A stretch of DNA of 42,511 bases from Bacteroidales bacterium UBA2800 (GTDB taxonomy: Bacteria; Bacteroidota; Bacteroidia; Bacteroidales; Paludibacteraceae), in the NCBI GenBank assembly GCA_002351925.1, contig DEHM01000003.1, positions 14,681 through 57,191 of the forward strand. The letters run 5' to 3'. Within the stretch, counting starts at the first letter, position 1. Each line of letters starts with the position of its first letter. The notes below the pieces were generated by a model. That model ran no database searches. It was not told the DNA's origin and saw only the letters and a program-made list of their open reading frames with translations. The position numbers and the translations under genes were made by a program. Below, one piece after another: positions 31,401-37,964 of this stretch.

Positions 31401-32456
31401 GTCAACAACAGTACCTTGCGTGAAGCGGTAAACGGGATAGATCCGAATTATTACACCCGTACGGATGGAGCGATGATAGACGAGCAGGGCAATCTGTGGG
31501 TGCTGAATGCAACAGAGATAGGTGCACCTGTGCATATCCGTACCAAGAACGGAGTCTGGTATTCGCTGAAATTGACCAGTTATGGTGACAGTCTGCATTT
31601 TGTTACACCTGGCGAGATATTGGTGGACAGACGCAGCAGTCAGCGCAAATGGATGATCAATCAGCGTGTGTCGCCGGGCATCATCTTGTTGGACGACGGC
31701 GGAACTCCTACTCGTTCGAGTGACGATCGTTGCCTCATGCGTTCATCTTTTGTTGACCAGAACGGTAAGCCACTGTCTCCGGATCCGATCTATTGTCTCG
31801 CCCAAGATCATAAGAACAGGATTTGGGTGGGTACGCAGGCCGGTGTACTGTTGATACCTGCAACGACGGATTTCTTCACCAGCAATGCCTGTCAGCGTAT
31901 CATTATTCCGCGTAATGACGGAACGGGGTTGGGTGATTATCTGTTGGCCAATGAGCAAATCAACTGTATGGCTGTGGATGGAGGCGATCGTATGTGGATA
32001 GGCACGGCCAATTCCGGTTTGTACTTGATAGAGGACGATACGATTACCGTAGCACATTTCACCGAATATAATTCGCTGTTGCCATCGAATGTGATACAAT
32101 CGATTGCTATCATGCCAACAACCGGTGAAGTGTTCGTCGGCACAGACAAAGGTATCGCTTCTTATCTCAGCGATGCCAGTGAGAGCCGTTCGGATTTCTC
32201 CGGCGCTTACGCCTATCCGAATCCTGTCCGCCCTGACTATGACGGCATGATCAGTATCACCGGACTGATGGAGAACACGGTTGTCAATATTGTAGATGAG
32301 TCGGGCAACTTGGTATGCAAGACCCGTAGTCATGGCGGTACAGCCGTCTGGGACGGCAAGTCTGCCGATGGCCACAGAGCCTCTGCGGGTGTCTACACGG
32401 CACTATGTAATGCCGATGGTGGTCATACCGTAGTAAAGATATTGGTAATACGCTAA
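28398..32456 (+). CDS. Tandem-duplicated PorZ-like beta-propeller protein with type 9 secretion C-terminal domain
   Basis: The 1352-residue protein starts with a signal peptide (MNRLRTIWMLVLCCCAAGITA). Residues about 22-605 and 615-1265 are two homologous halves, each beginning alike (QRWTTHFAYNNVTQIAM and QQWRLHLSYAEPQEVVA), about 593 residues apart. Each is built of propeller repeats with blades such as GRIWMATEQGIARID and NRIWVGTQAGVLLIP. An acidic linker (ESEEEEEEL) joins them. Residues about 1267-1352 form a single sorting-type domain (YAYPNPVRP...ASAGVYTA...VVKILVIR). PorZ of Porphyromonas, a surface part of the type 9 secretion attachment complex, has one such unit of about 776 residues. 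Here the unit is doubled but the C-terminal domain is not. Its start overlaps rdgB by 8 bp. Confidence 0.85.
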   Translation: MNRLRTIWMLVLCCCAAGITAQRWTTHFAYNNVTQIAMASDRVYALSDGSLYSVDKLSEQIRIYGRQSGLHATGITCIGYDVYRSQLIIAYDFGKLDILTNNGVRYIGDLYNKDMTQRKTVHNITIHGRTAYLSTHYGVQTLDLTENRLVDSYWLRPDGAETPVMDVLINGDSIYAFTTDSLFCASLSDNLVDYHVWQREVRSGRISPDSEKGKHYQDALDNWYAGGAEGIIRFTPTERLSYRPEGPLTNISYRVMTHGEEVYVLPGGRWTNQNNTSGNIMRFDGIHWMCIPRDSIYARTGKPVLDMMNVAVDPQDSSHLFVTSYGTGLYEFQGTQLQHHYLPAADNTLESAVPNNPTHYTRLDNALYDADGNLWLTVAGDVTYPLVCKDRQGVWHGLPIIVNTVAVPIHTPTGLLVDRRNGHHKWLAAGRAGTGLYCIDDRGTWDASDDHICKRSKWLDQQGDEFEPQNIYAVLQDSEGRIWMATEQGIARIDTEDYFSDEDCVRPVLTDNNGENPMRTLSVNALCEDAEGQIWVGTLDLGVYVLNSEATEIVAHYTTDNSALPSNSILSVACTESGGIYVGTAEGLVAYDPQGGTERIESEEEEEELHMGYMQQWRLHLSYAEPQEVVATPGHIYAAANGTLFSVNRQDETIEYWNKATGLTGNRIVHIAYDVASEQLIIAYDDGRIDLLSEDGAVRQMPDLYMKASSMAMNINCIAIGSRYVYLGTTFGILAVNPRKAEIVDTYYIGQEAASVNVQQIVEHNDSLYAFADNRMYSVALKDNLVDYNYWHATPLDGDGLTHACAWRDRLYVLMHDTLYSRSNDMWQQVSPEAVKWIHASGGQLLAYREGVGVLYMGDDNQWHGLAGYSAVDAVYSKGEWWLGISEKGLIRLNSSGDDVFQPEGPNCNFGYRLHATDDHVYVASGGRWAEQFMRYAHLNIYDGAQWRGITPSDIGSRVGRPAIDAVSIAVDPNNAGHFFVATYGTGVFEFNNYEAVAHYTVNNSTLREAVNGIDPNYYTRTDGAMIDEQGNLWVLNATEIGAPVHIRTKNGVWYSLKLTSYGDSLHFVTPGEILVDRRSSQRKWMINQRVSPGIILLDDGGTPTRSSDDRCLMRSSFVDQNGKPLSPDPIYCLAQDHKNRIWVGTQAGVLLIPATTDFFTSNACQRIIIPRNDGTGLGDYLLANEQINCMAVDGGDRMWIGTANSGLYLIEDDTITVAHFTEYNSLLPSNVIQSIAIMPTTGEVFVGTDKGIASYLSDASESRSDFSGAYAYPNPVRPDYDGMISITGLMENTVVNIVDESGNLVCKTRSHGGTAVWDGKSADGHRASAGVYTALCNADGGHTVVKILVIR

Positions 32457-32490
32457 AAAGAAAAAGCAGGTCTATCGGCCTGCTTTTCTT
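32457..32490. terminator. Bidirectional terminator between the PorZ-like gene and folE
   Basis: AAAAGCAGG (32462-32470) pairs with CCTGCTTTT (32479-32487) around an 8-nt loop. A-rich sequence on the left and T-rich sequence on the right serve both the rightward PorZ-like gene and the leftward folE operon. Confidence 0.85.
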
Positions 32491-32505
32491 TTATCAGAAG
32501 GAGTA

Positions 32506-33090
32506 CTATCCTTTTATCAGTTTCATAAATTCCTCTCGGGTCTTGGCTTGCTGGAAGACGCCGGTGAAATCCGATGTCACGGTCATGGCGTGCTGTTTCT
32601 GTACACCGCGCATCTGCATACATAGGTGCTCGGCTTCGATGACGACCATCACGCCGAGCGGATCGAGGGTGTTTTGGATGCACTCTTTGATCTGCGTCGT
32701 GAGGCGTTCTTGCACCTGCAGCCGGCGGGCGAACACATCCACCACGCGGGCTATCTTACTCAGACCGGTGATGCGACCATTGGGGATATATGCCACATGT
32801 ACTTTGCCGAAGAAGGGCAGCATGTGATGCTCACAAAGACTATAGAAGTCGATATCCTTCACCACCACCATCTGCCGGTAGTCTTCTTCGAAGAGCGCCG
32901 AGCGCAAGATGGCCTCGGGATCCTCATGATAGCCTTTCGTAAGGAACTGCAACGCCTTGCCTACACGATGCGGCGTCTTTTTCAATCCTTCGCGTTGCGG
33001 ATTCTCGCCTATCTGACGCAGCGCTTTCTCCACACTCGCCGCGATAGCTTCGGTCACTTCCGGATTACTATGAAACTCTTGCAGGTCCAT
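32506..33090 (-). CDS. folE: GTP cyclohydrolase I
   Basis: FolE converts GTP to dihydroneopterin triphosphate, the first step of folate synthesis. The 194-residue protein shows the zinc ligands in YSLCEHHMLPFFG and HLCMQMRG, with GLSKIARVVDVFARRLQVQERLT between (abridged: SKIARVVDVFARRLQVQE). Length is typical. Its ATG shares a base with the stop of the SPOR gene (TAATG). It is the last gene of the gyrB operon and is followed by the bidirectional terminator. Confidence 0.97.
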   Translation of the reverse strand: MDLQEFHSNPEVTEAIAASVEKALRQIGENPQREGLKKTPHRVGKALQFLTKGYHEDPEAILRSALFEEDYRQMVVVKDIDFYSLCEHHMLPFFGKVHVAYIPNGRITGLSKIARVVDVFARRLQVQERLTTQIKECIQNTLDPLGVMVVIEAEHLCMQMRGVQKQHAMTVTSDFTGVFQQAKTREEFMKLIKG

Positions 33091-33536
33091 TATTGCATTA
33101 CCATGATTTTATCACGTACGACATAGGTATCGCCTTGCATCTCCGGATACTGCTGCACGAAGAGACGCTTGTATTCCTTGGCATCTTCGTAGTCGCGGAA
33201 ATCGCCTAAGCGTACCTTCCAGAACGGCGGCAGATACTGCACGTACAAGGTTTGACTGATCTTATCTTTTAGTTTGGTTTCCAGTTCCAAGGCTTCCGCT
33301 TTAGCGGTCTGCTGTTGGTTGGACGAATAGATCTGCACACGGTATCCGTCGATCTCCACGAGTTGCTGCTGACCATAAATGGCAGTACGCAGCAACACGT
33401 AGACCGACGAGTCTTGCTTTACTTCTACGCCCGGCATGGAGTCGAGCAGGTTAGGACGCATTGTTCCTTCCTGTTCGTCGGCCCACATCGTGATGGCCGC
33501 CAGCACAAAGCATATTATACTGATTGTTTTTCTCAT
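33090..33536 (-). CDS. Exported SPOR-domain protein
   Basis: The 148-residue protein starts at ATG 33536 with a short signal peptide (MRKTISIICFVLAAITMWA). Residues about 60-140 form a SPOR-like domain: GYRVQIYSSNQQQTAKAEAL, LPPFWKVRLGDFRDYEDAKEY and a final strand. SPOR domains bind peptidoglycan stripped of stem peptides, often at division sites. The frame stays open upstream, but the signal peptide fixes the start. It lies 28 bp after the nucleoside kinase gene and overlaps folE. Confidence 0.85.
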   Translation of the reverse strand: MRKTISIICFVLAAITMWADEQEGTMRPNLLDSMPGVEVKQDSSVYVLLRTAIYGQQQLVEIDGYRVQIYSSNQQQTAKAEALELETKLKDKISQTLYVQYLPPFWKVRLGDFRDYEDAKEYKRLFVQQYPEMQGDTYVVRDKIMVMQ

Positions 33537-33564
33537 ATCTCTGTTTTCTACAACTATCGTGCCA

Positions 33565-35259
33565 TTAATAATGGAACGAACTACCACCCACGAACTCACG
33601 CAAGAAGGATGTAGGCGGAATCTCTTTCTCGGGTATCGGAACAAAATACTGCAGGAACTTCAGCAGACGGTGTGCCTCGGTATACTCCTCGCAGAACTTA
33701 GGCACCTCCTGCAGGATGGGCTCCGCATGACGTTTCAGAACAGCGAACTCGAAGATGAGCGCTGAGTTGAACATCACATCGGCCTCCTCCTGGAACGGAT
33801 AGACCCACTTGGTCTCGCCGCGTACTACCGAAGGACAACGGGCAATAGTCTCTTTGGCCGAATAACCGCGGTACTTGTAGTCACGTACGATACGGCGCAA
33901 CAGACGGATGTCGGTCGTCGGAATCCAGTTGTGGTTGTCGATGTTGATGGTGGTCAGTGCGGAAACGAAAATCTTGAAGGTCAGGTCGTGCGGCACGTCA
34001 GGCAAGATACACGGATTGAGTGCATGCAGACCCTCGATGACCAGGACGGAGTCTTTCTGCAGTTTCAGTTTGTTGCCTTTGAACACACGCTCACCTTTGG
34101 TGAAATCGTAGGTCGGCAGTTCCACCTCTTTGCCGTCCAGCAAATCGTGCATCTGCTGACGGAAGAAAGGCAGGTCCACGGCTTCTACATGCTCGAAGTC
34201 CCACTCTCCGTTCTCGTCACGCGGTGTATCCACGCGGTTGACGAAATAGTCGTCCATCGAAAGCACTTGCGGTTTGATACCGTCTACCAGCAACTGGATC
34301 TGTAGACGCTTGGAGAAAGTGGTCTTACCGCTCGACGACGGACCGGAGATGAAGACTATCTTAGGCCGTTTCTCGGCTATCGCATCGGCTATCTGCGCAA
34401 TTTTCTTTTCGTGCAGCGCCTCAGCCAGCTTAATCATCTCAAACGACTTCTTGTCCTTGCAGGCTACGTTGAAATCGCTCACATTGTTGATATGCAGCAG
34501 TTTGTTCCAGCGGTTGTACTCCTGGAAAATAGAGAACATCTTCTCCTGCTGAATGGAGTCTTCCAGTATAAGCGGATTGCTACGATTCGGGATGCGAACC
34601 AACATACCATCTTTAAAGGGCGTGATGTCGAACAGTGTGATATATCCTGAACTGGGCAACAGCACGTTGGAGTAGTAGTCGATGAAATCGCCCATGCGGA
34701 AATAGCGGCAGTAGGGATTACCGAGTGTCTCGAAGATGGAGCTCTCGTTGTTGTAACGCGCAGCGAACATCTTGATGACCTCTTTGGTCTGCTTTTCCTC
34801 TTCGTATATCGGACGGTTCTCGGCAATGATTTGCCGCATGCGCTCCTTGATGGCGTTAATCATCTCCGGCGTTACCAGCGGTGCTTCCCGTTCGTTATCT
34901 GGTTCCTCATCTTTGTCTATATGCCATTGTAGCGTGCAGTAATAGCCTTTGCTAATCGGGTGCTCTACACGCAGGTCCATACGCGGGTACAACTCATTAA
35001 CCGCGCAGGCCAACACCATACCCAGTGTACGCACGTACACACGCATACCACTTGGCGAGCTGGCATCCAGAAACTCAACATCTTTTGGCTTGTACAAGAG
35101 GAAATCCAGGTTCTCCACTTTGTAGTTGACATGCGCCGCAATGATGGGATAGGGCAGCTGAATACCCAGCAACTCTTTCAACTTAATGAGCGAAATGCCA
35201 CGCGGTACCTCATGGTAGGTGTGGGTGTTTTTGCAATAAATAGTGATGGTCGGTTCCAT
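33565..35259 (-). CDS. Nucleoside (uridine-type) kinase with N-terminal TGS/SAD-like domains
   Basis: The 564-residue protein has, from the N-terminus, a TGS-like domain (about residues 1-65), a region resembling the second additional domain of threonyl-tRNA synthetase (HPISKGYYCTLQW), and a P-loop kinase domain from about residue 295 with GPSSSGKTTFSKRL, SMDDYFVNR and DSVLVIEGLHALNP. The kinase part is of the uridine kinase/phosphoribulokinase family and should phosphorylate uridine or cytidine (inference). This combination is common in Bacteroidota and some Firmicutes. It lies in the middle of the gyrB operon. Confidence 0.88.
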   Translation of the reverse strand: MEPTITIYCKNTHTYHEVPRGISLIKLKELLGIQLPYPIIAAHVNYKVENLDFLLYKPKDVEFLDASSPSGMRVYVRTLGMVLACAVNELYPRMDLRVEHPISKGYYCTLQWHIDKDEEPDNEREAPLVTPEMINAIKERMRQIIAENRPIYEEEKQTKEVIKMFAARYNNESSIFETLGNPYCRYFRMGDFIDYYSNVLLPSSGYITLFDITPFKDGMLVRIPNRSNPLILEDSIQQEKMFSIFQEYNRWNKLLHINNVSDFNVACKDKKSFEMIKLAEALHEKKIAQIADAIAEKRPKIVFISGPSSSGKTTFSKRLQIQLLVDGIKPQVLSMDDYFVNRVDTPRDENGEWDFEHVEAVDLPFFRQQMHDLLDGKEVELPTYDFTKGERVFKGNKLKLQKDSVLVIEGLHALNPCILPDVPHDLTFKIFVSALTTINIDNHNWIPTTDIRLLRRIVRDYKYRGYSAKETIARCPSVVRGETKWVYPFQEEADVMFNSALIFEFAVLKRHAEPILQEVPKFCEEYTEAHRLLKFLQYFVPIPEKEIPPTSFLREFVGGSSFHY

Positions 35260-35273
35260 ATAATTCTGGTTTT

Positions 35274-35305
35274 CTAGTATACTAGTAGTCTAGTGGACTA
35301 GTTGA
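35274..35305. repeat. Four tandem 8-bp units (CTAGTnnn) at the end of kdsA
   Basis: The units are CTAGTATA, CTAGTAGT, CTAGTGGA and CTAGTTGA. The CTA of the third unit is the kdsA stop codon (TAG on the minus strand), and the fourth encodes its last residues. The tetranucleotide CTAG is usually scarce in bacterial genomes, so four in 32 bp stands out. Confidence 0.85.
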
Positions 35306-36069
35306 TTAATCTCCAGTGCTTGCTCCAGCAGCGTGCGCATGTCTTCCAGACGCACCTGGTTTGCAGCATCCGAGATAGCCTGTTCCGGATGGGGATGAGT
35401 CTCTATGAACAGTCCGTCCACACCGACAGCTACAGCGGCACGCATCAGGTAGGGTACCATCTGACGGTTGCCCCCTGTCACGCCGTTTGCTGTGCTGGGT
35501 TGCTGTACCGAGTGGGTGGCATCGAACACGATAGGACAGCCCCAACGGCGCATCTCTACCAGCGAACTCATATCCACTACCAGCCGCCCGTAACCGAATG
35601 AGCTGCCACGTTCGGTCAACCATATACGACCCTCTTTGGCTGCATCGGGCTGTACCTGCTCGATTTTCTCTATCGCGCCGCCCATGTCCCACGGAGCCAT
35701 GAACTGTCCTTTCTTGACATTCACCACTCTCCCCGTGCGGGCTGCGGCTTGCAGCAGGTCGGTCTGCCTGCTCAGGAAAGCTGGTATCTGCAGCACATCG
35801 GCCACTTCCGCAACCGGTGCACATTGCCAGCACTCATGCACATCCGTCAGGATAGGCAACCCCCATTGCTCCTTCACTTCCGCCAGGATACGCAGTCCTT
35901 CGTCCATACCTACGCCGCGCGCCGAAGCCGACGTGCGGTTGGCTTTGTCGAACGACGACTTGAAATAGAGCGTTATGCCCAAATCGTAACAGAGACGGTT
36001 GAGCGCCTCCGCCGTCTGCAGCACGACATCTCTACTCTCAATGGCACATGGACCGGCAATCAGGAACAT
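35290..36069 (-). CDS. kdsA: 3-deoxy-8-phosphooctulonate (KDO-8-phosphate) synthase
   Basis: KdsA condenses phosphoenolpyruvate with arabinose-5-phosphate to make KDO-8-phosphate for the LPS inner core. The 259-residue barrel has FLIAGPCAIES at the start, then YFKSSFDKANRTS, DVHE, IPAFLSRQTDLL, NVKKGQFMAPWDM and DATHSVQQP. It is near the short end of the family. The last residues (QLVH) are encoded by the CTAG repeat. It lies 27 bp after the GH16-fold gene. Confidence 0.95.
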   Translation of the reverse strand: MFLIAGPCAIESRDVVLQTAEALNRLCYDLGITLYFKSSFDKANRTSASARGVGMDEGLRILAEVKEQWGLPILTDVHECWQCAPVAEVADVLQIPAFLSRQTDLLQAAARTGRVVNVKKGQFMAPWDMGGAIEKIEQVQPDAAKEGRIWLTERGSSFGYGRLVVDMSSLVEMRRWGCPIVFDATHSVQQPSTANGVTGGNRQMVPYLMRAAVAVGVDGLFIETHPHPEQAISDAANQVRLEDMRTLLEQALEINQLVH

Positions 36070-36096
36070 GGTTGCAGTTTATTAGTTACTGACGAT

Positions 36097-37410
36097 TTAA
36101 TCTACAGCGCGGTATACGCGTGCCCACTGAATCTTCAGTTTGCCTTCTCCGCCTTTCTCGGTCTTCGGTAACCAGCTCTGTGCAAAGAAGAACATCGCCT
36201 CTTTGGGCAGACGATTCGGCAGACGCAGTATCTCCAGGTTGTTGACGTACCAAACCAGTTCGTTCTTCGTCCAACGGAAGGTATATACATAGTACATCGA
36301 ACGCAACATACCCGTCAGGTCGGCCATCTGTGTCTTGTTGCCGTTCACCAGACCCATCTGGTGGATATCGCCATTGTAGTGATAGAGCGCTACCATCGGT
36401 GCATTCAGCTTGCCGGTAGACAATCCGAAGAAATGACGACCGGAACCCTGACTACGCACTTTAGCCATAAACATACCCGACTCTTGTGCAAAGGCCTCCT
36501 TGGTGTTCATCACATCCGAGGTGTACTCGAAGACATGCTCCGTAAAGCCCTTCTTCTCGTCCCAGGCAATCGCTTTCTTGCTCTCCTCACGTGTTTCCAG
36601 GTCCATACGACCGTCCACAAAGAAGGTGTTCTTGCCGCCATTATAAGCCTGGTGTTCCGAGGTGCGCGAGAAACCGTCTTTCATCGCCGGGTTGGCAAAA
36701 CCGAAGCCGGCTTTCCAGTTCTTGCTGCTCGACATGTCGTCGTCGAAAGCGGGACGGAACAACTCAGCCCAGTCGATTTTCTCTTCACGTGACTCGTAGA
36801 AGAACTTGATATCGTCCGAGTTGGCCAACTCCAGATATCGCTGCTCGGTCTTATACTCCTCCGAGTGCTGCCAACGCTTCGTGTCTGCCCAGAGCGCGTG
36901 ACGCTTCTGGAAAGACTCGGTGCTTACCTCTTTCTCCAGTTCGGCCAACTGCTTCAACTCCGGCGAGTTGAGCACCTTGGTGTAGTTCTTGTAGAACGAG
37001 GAGTAGTACAACATATTGTACGTACGTATCTTGGCATTTGTCAGACACTCTTTGATACTCTTGATCTTCGAGAACTCCTCCGTCTCACGGAACTTCAGGA
37101 AGTCCTGGAAGATAGGATCCTCCAGCGCTTTCTTATAGCGACGGATACTGCGCGAAGTGCGAAGACGCTCAAAAGCCGTCATCTTACGACCCTCGTCGGT
37201 GTCTTTGTACTTACGGGTGACCAGTTCATTCTTCTTTTCCTGGAACGCACTGCTCTCCACAATTTTCTTCAGTTTTAAGTACTCTGCCAATTCGGGGGAT
37301 TTCTCAATCTGACGCCAACGCTTCACACGTTCTTGCATCTCATGGATAGTTTTCTCGAACGCGTCGGTCGAGAGCATCTTTCCGGTTAATCTGGCCGTAA
37401 ATAGGTTCAT
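36097..37410 (-). CDS. Conserved-type protein: helical N-terminal repeats plus GH16/ConA-like fold without catalytic motif
   Basis: The 437-residue protein has no signal peptide. Residues about 1-215 are charged and helical, with recurring segments such as SPELAEYLKLKKIVESSAF, DPIFQDFLKFRETEEFSKI and SPELKQLAELEKEVSTESF. Residues about 220-437 resemble glycoside hydrolase family 16: ELFRPAFDDD...W at the start, VYTFRWTKNELVWYVNNLEI near the end, then KLKIQWARVYR. The ExDxxE catalytic signature of GH16 is missing; the corresponding stretch reads APMVALYHYNGDIHQMG. It is therefore probably a non-enzymatic sandwich. I do not know its role. It is within the gyrB operon between the LOG-family gene and kdsA. 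Confidence 0.65.
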   Translation of the reverse strand: MNLFTARLTGKMLSTDAFEKTIHEMQERVKRWRQIEKSPELAEYLKLKKIVESSAFQEKKNELVTRKYKDTDEGRKMTAFERLRTSRSIRRYKKALEDPIFQDFLKFRETEEFSKIKSIKECLTNAKIRTYNMLYYSSFYKNYTKVLNSPELKQLAELEKEVSTESFQKRHALWADTKRWQHSEEYKTEQRYLELANSDDIKFFYESREEKIDWAELFRPAFDDDMSSSKNWKAGFGFANPAMKDGFSRTSEHQAYNGGKNTFFVDGRMDLETREESKKAIAWDEKKGFTEHVFEYTSDVMNTKEAFAQESGMFMAKVRSQGSGRHFFGLSTGKLNAPMVALYHYNGDIHQMGLVNGNKTQMADLTGMLRSMYYVYTFRWTKNELVWYVNNLEILRLPNRLPKEAMFFFAQSWLPKTEKGGEGKLKIQWARVYRAVD

Positions 37411-37430
37411 AATGTATAGATTTTAAATTT

Positions 37431-37964
37431 TCAATTCTTTATTTGTTCAAACAACTCGTCCAGCGTGTCTACAAAAATCGGTTTGTAGCTCTGCTGCTCA
37501 GGGATAAACTGCAGCCGCTGCATCAGCGCTATCTGTTCTTTGAGTGGCTCATAGAAACCCTTATAGTTCAGTACATAGGTCGGTTTCTTATGTTCACCCA
37601 CGATGGCACTACTTGTAGCATCCATCATCTCGTCCAGCGTGCCGTAACTGCCCGGCAGGCACACTATCACATCCGCTTCGTCACGCATGCGTTGCTTGCG
37701 TGTGGACATGTTGTCCACCTCTATCAGGTAGTCGCAGTTGGTAGCTAAACGTCCTGCTGCTTTGATACGCGGAGGGATGACTCCTATCACGTGTGCACCG
37801 GCTTGTTTGGCTGCATCACTCGTGCGGGACATCAGCCCGCCGGTAGCACCGCCGTACACCAAGGTGTGCCCCTGTTCGCCGAGCCATCGACCCAATGCGT
37901 CACCCAATTTGAGATACTCCTCGGGTATCGCATCTTTCGCTGAACAATAGACGGCTATCCGCAT
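37431..37964 (-). CDS. LOG-family protein (TIGR00730 Rossmann fold)
   Basis: The 177-residue protein belongs to the LOG family, whose members release free cytokinin-like bases from nucleoside 5'-monophosphates and were once annotated as lysine decarboxylases. The motifs are YGGATGGLMS (usual form YGGGxxGLMG), the MSTRKQRM arginine/lysine segment, and PGSYGTLDE (usual form PGGxGTxxE). The glycine-to-serine changes are noticeable, but the key arginine and glutamate remain. The ATG shares a base with the gyrB stop (TAATG). Confidence 0.88.
   Translation of the reverse strand: MRIAVYCSAKDAIPEEYLKLGDALGRWLGEQGHTLVYGGATGGLMSRTSDAAKQAGAHVIGVIPPRIKAAGRLATNCDYLIEVDNMSTRKQRMRDEADVIVCLPGSYGTLDEMMDATSSAIVGEHKKPTYVLNYKGFYEPLKEQIALMQRLQFIPEQQSYKPIFVDTLDELFEQIKN

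Noticed and set aside
33537..33644. Longer SPOR protein starting at 33644
   Set aside because: The extension overlaps the nucleoside kinase gene and would bury the clear signal peptide that starts at 33536.
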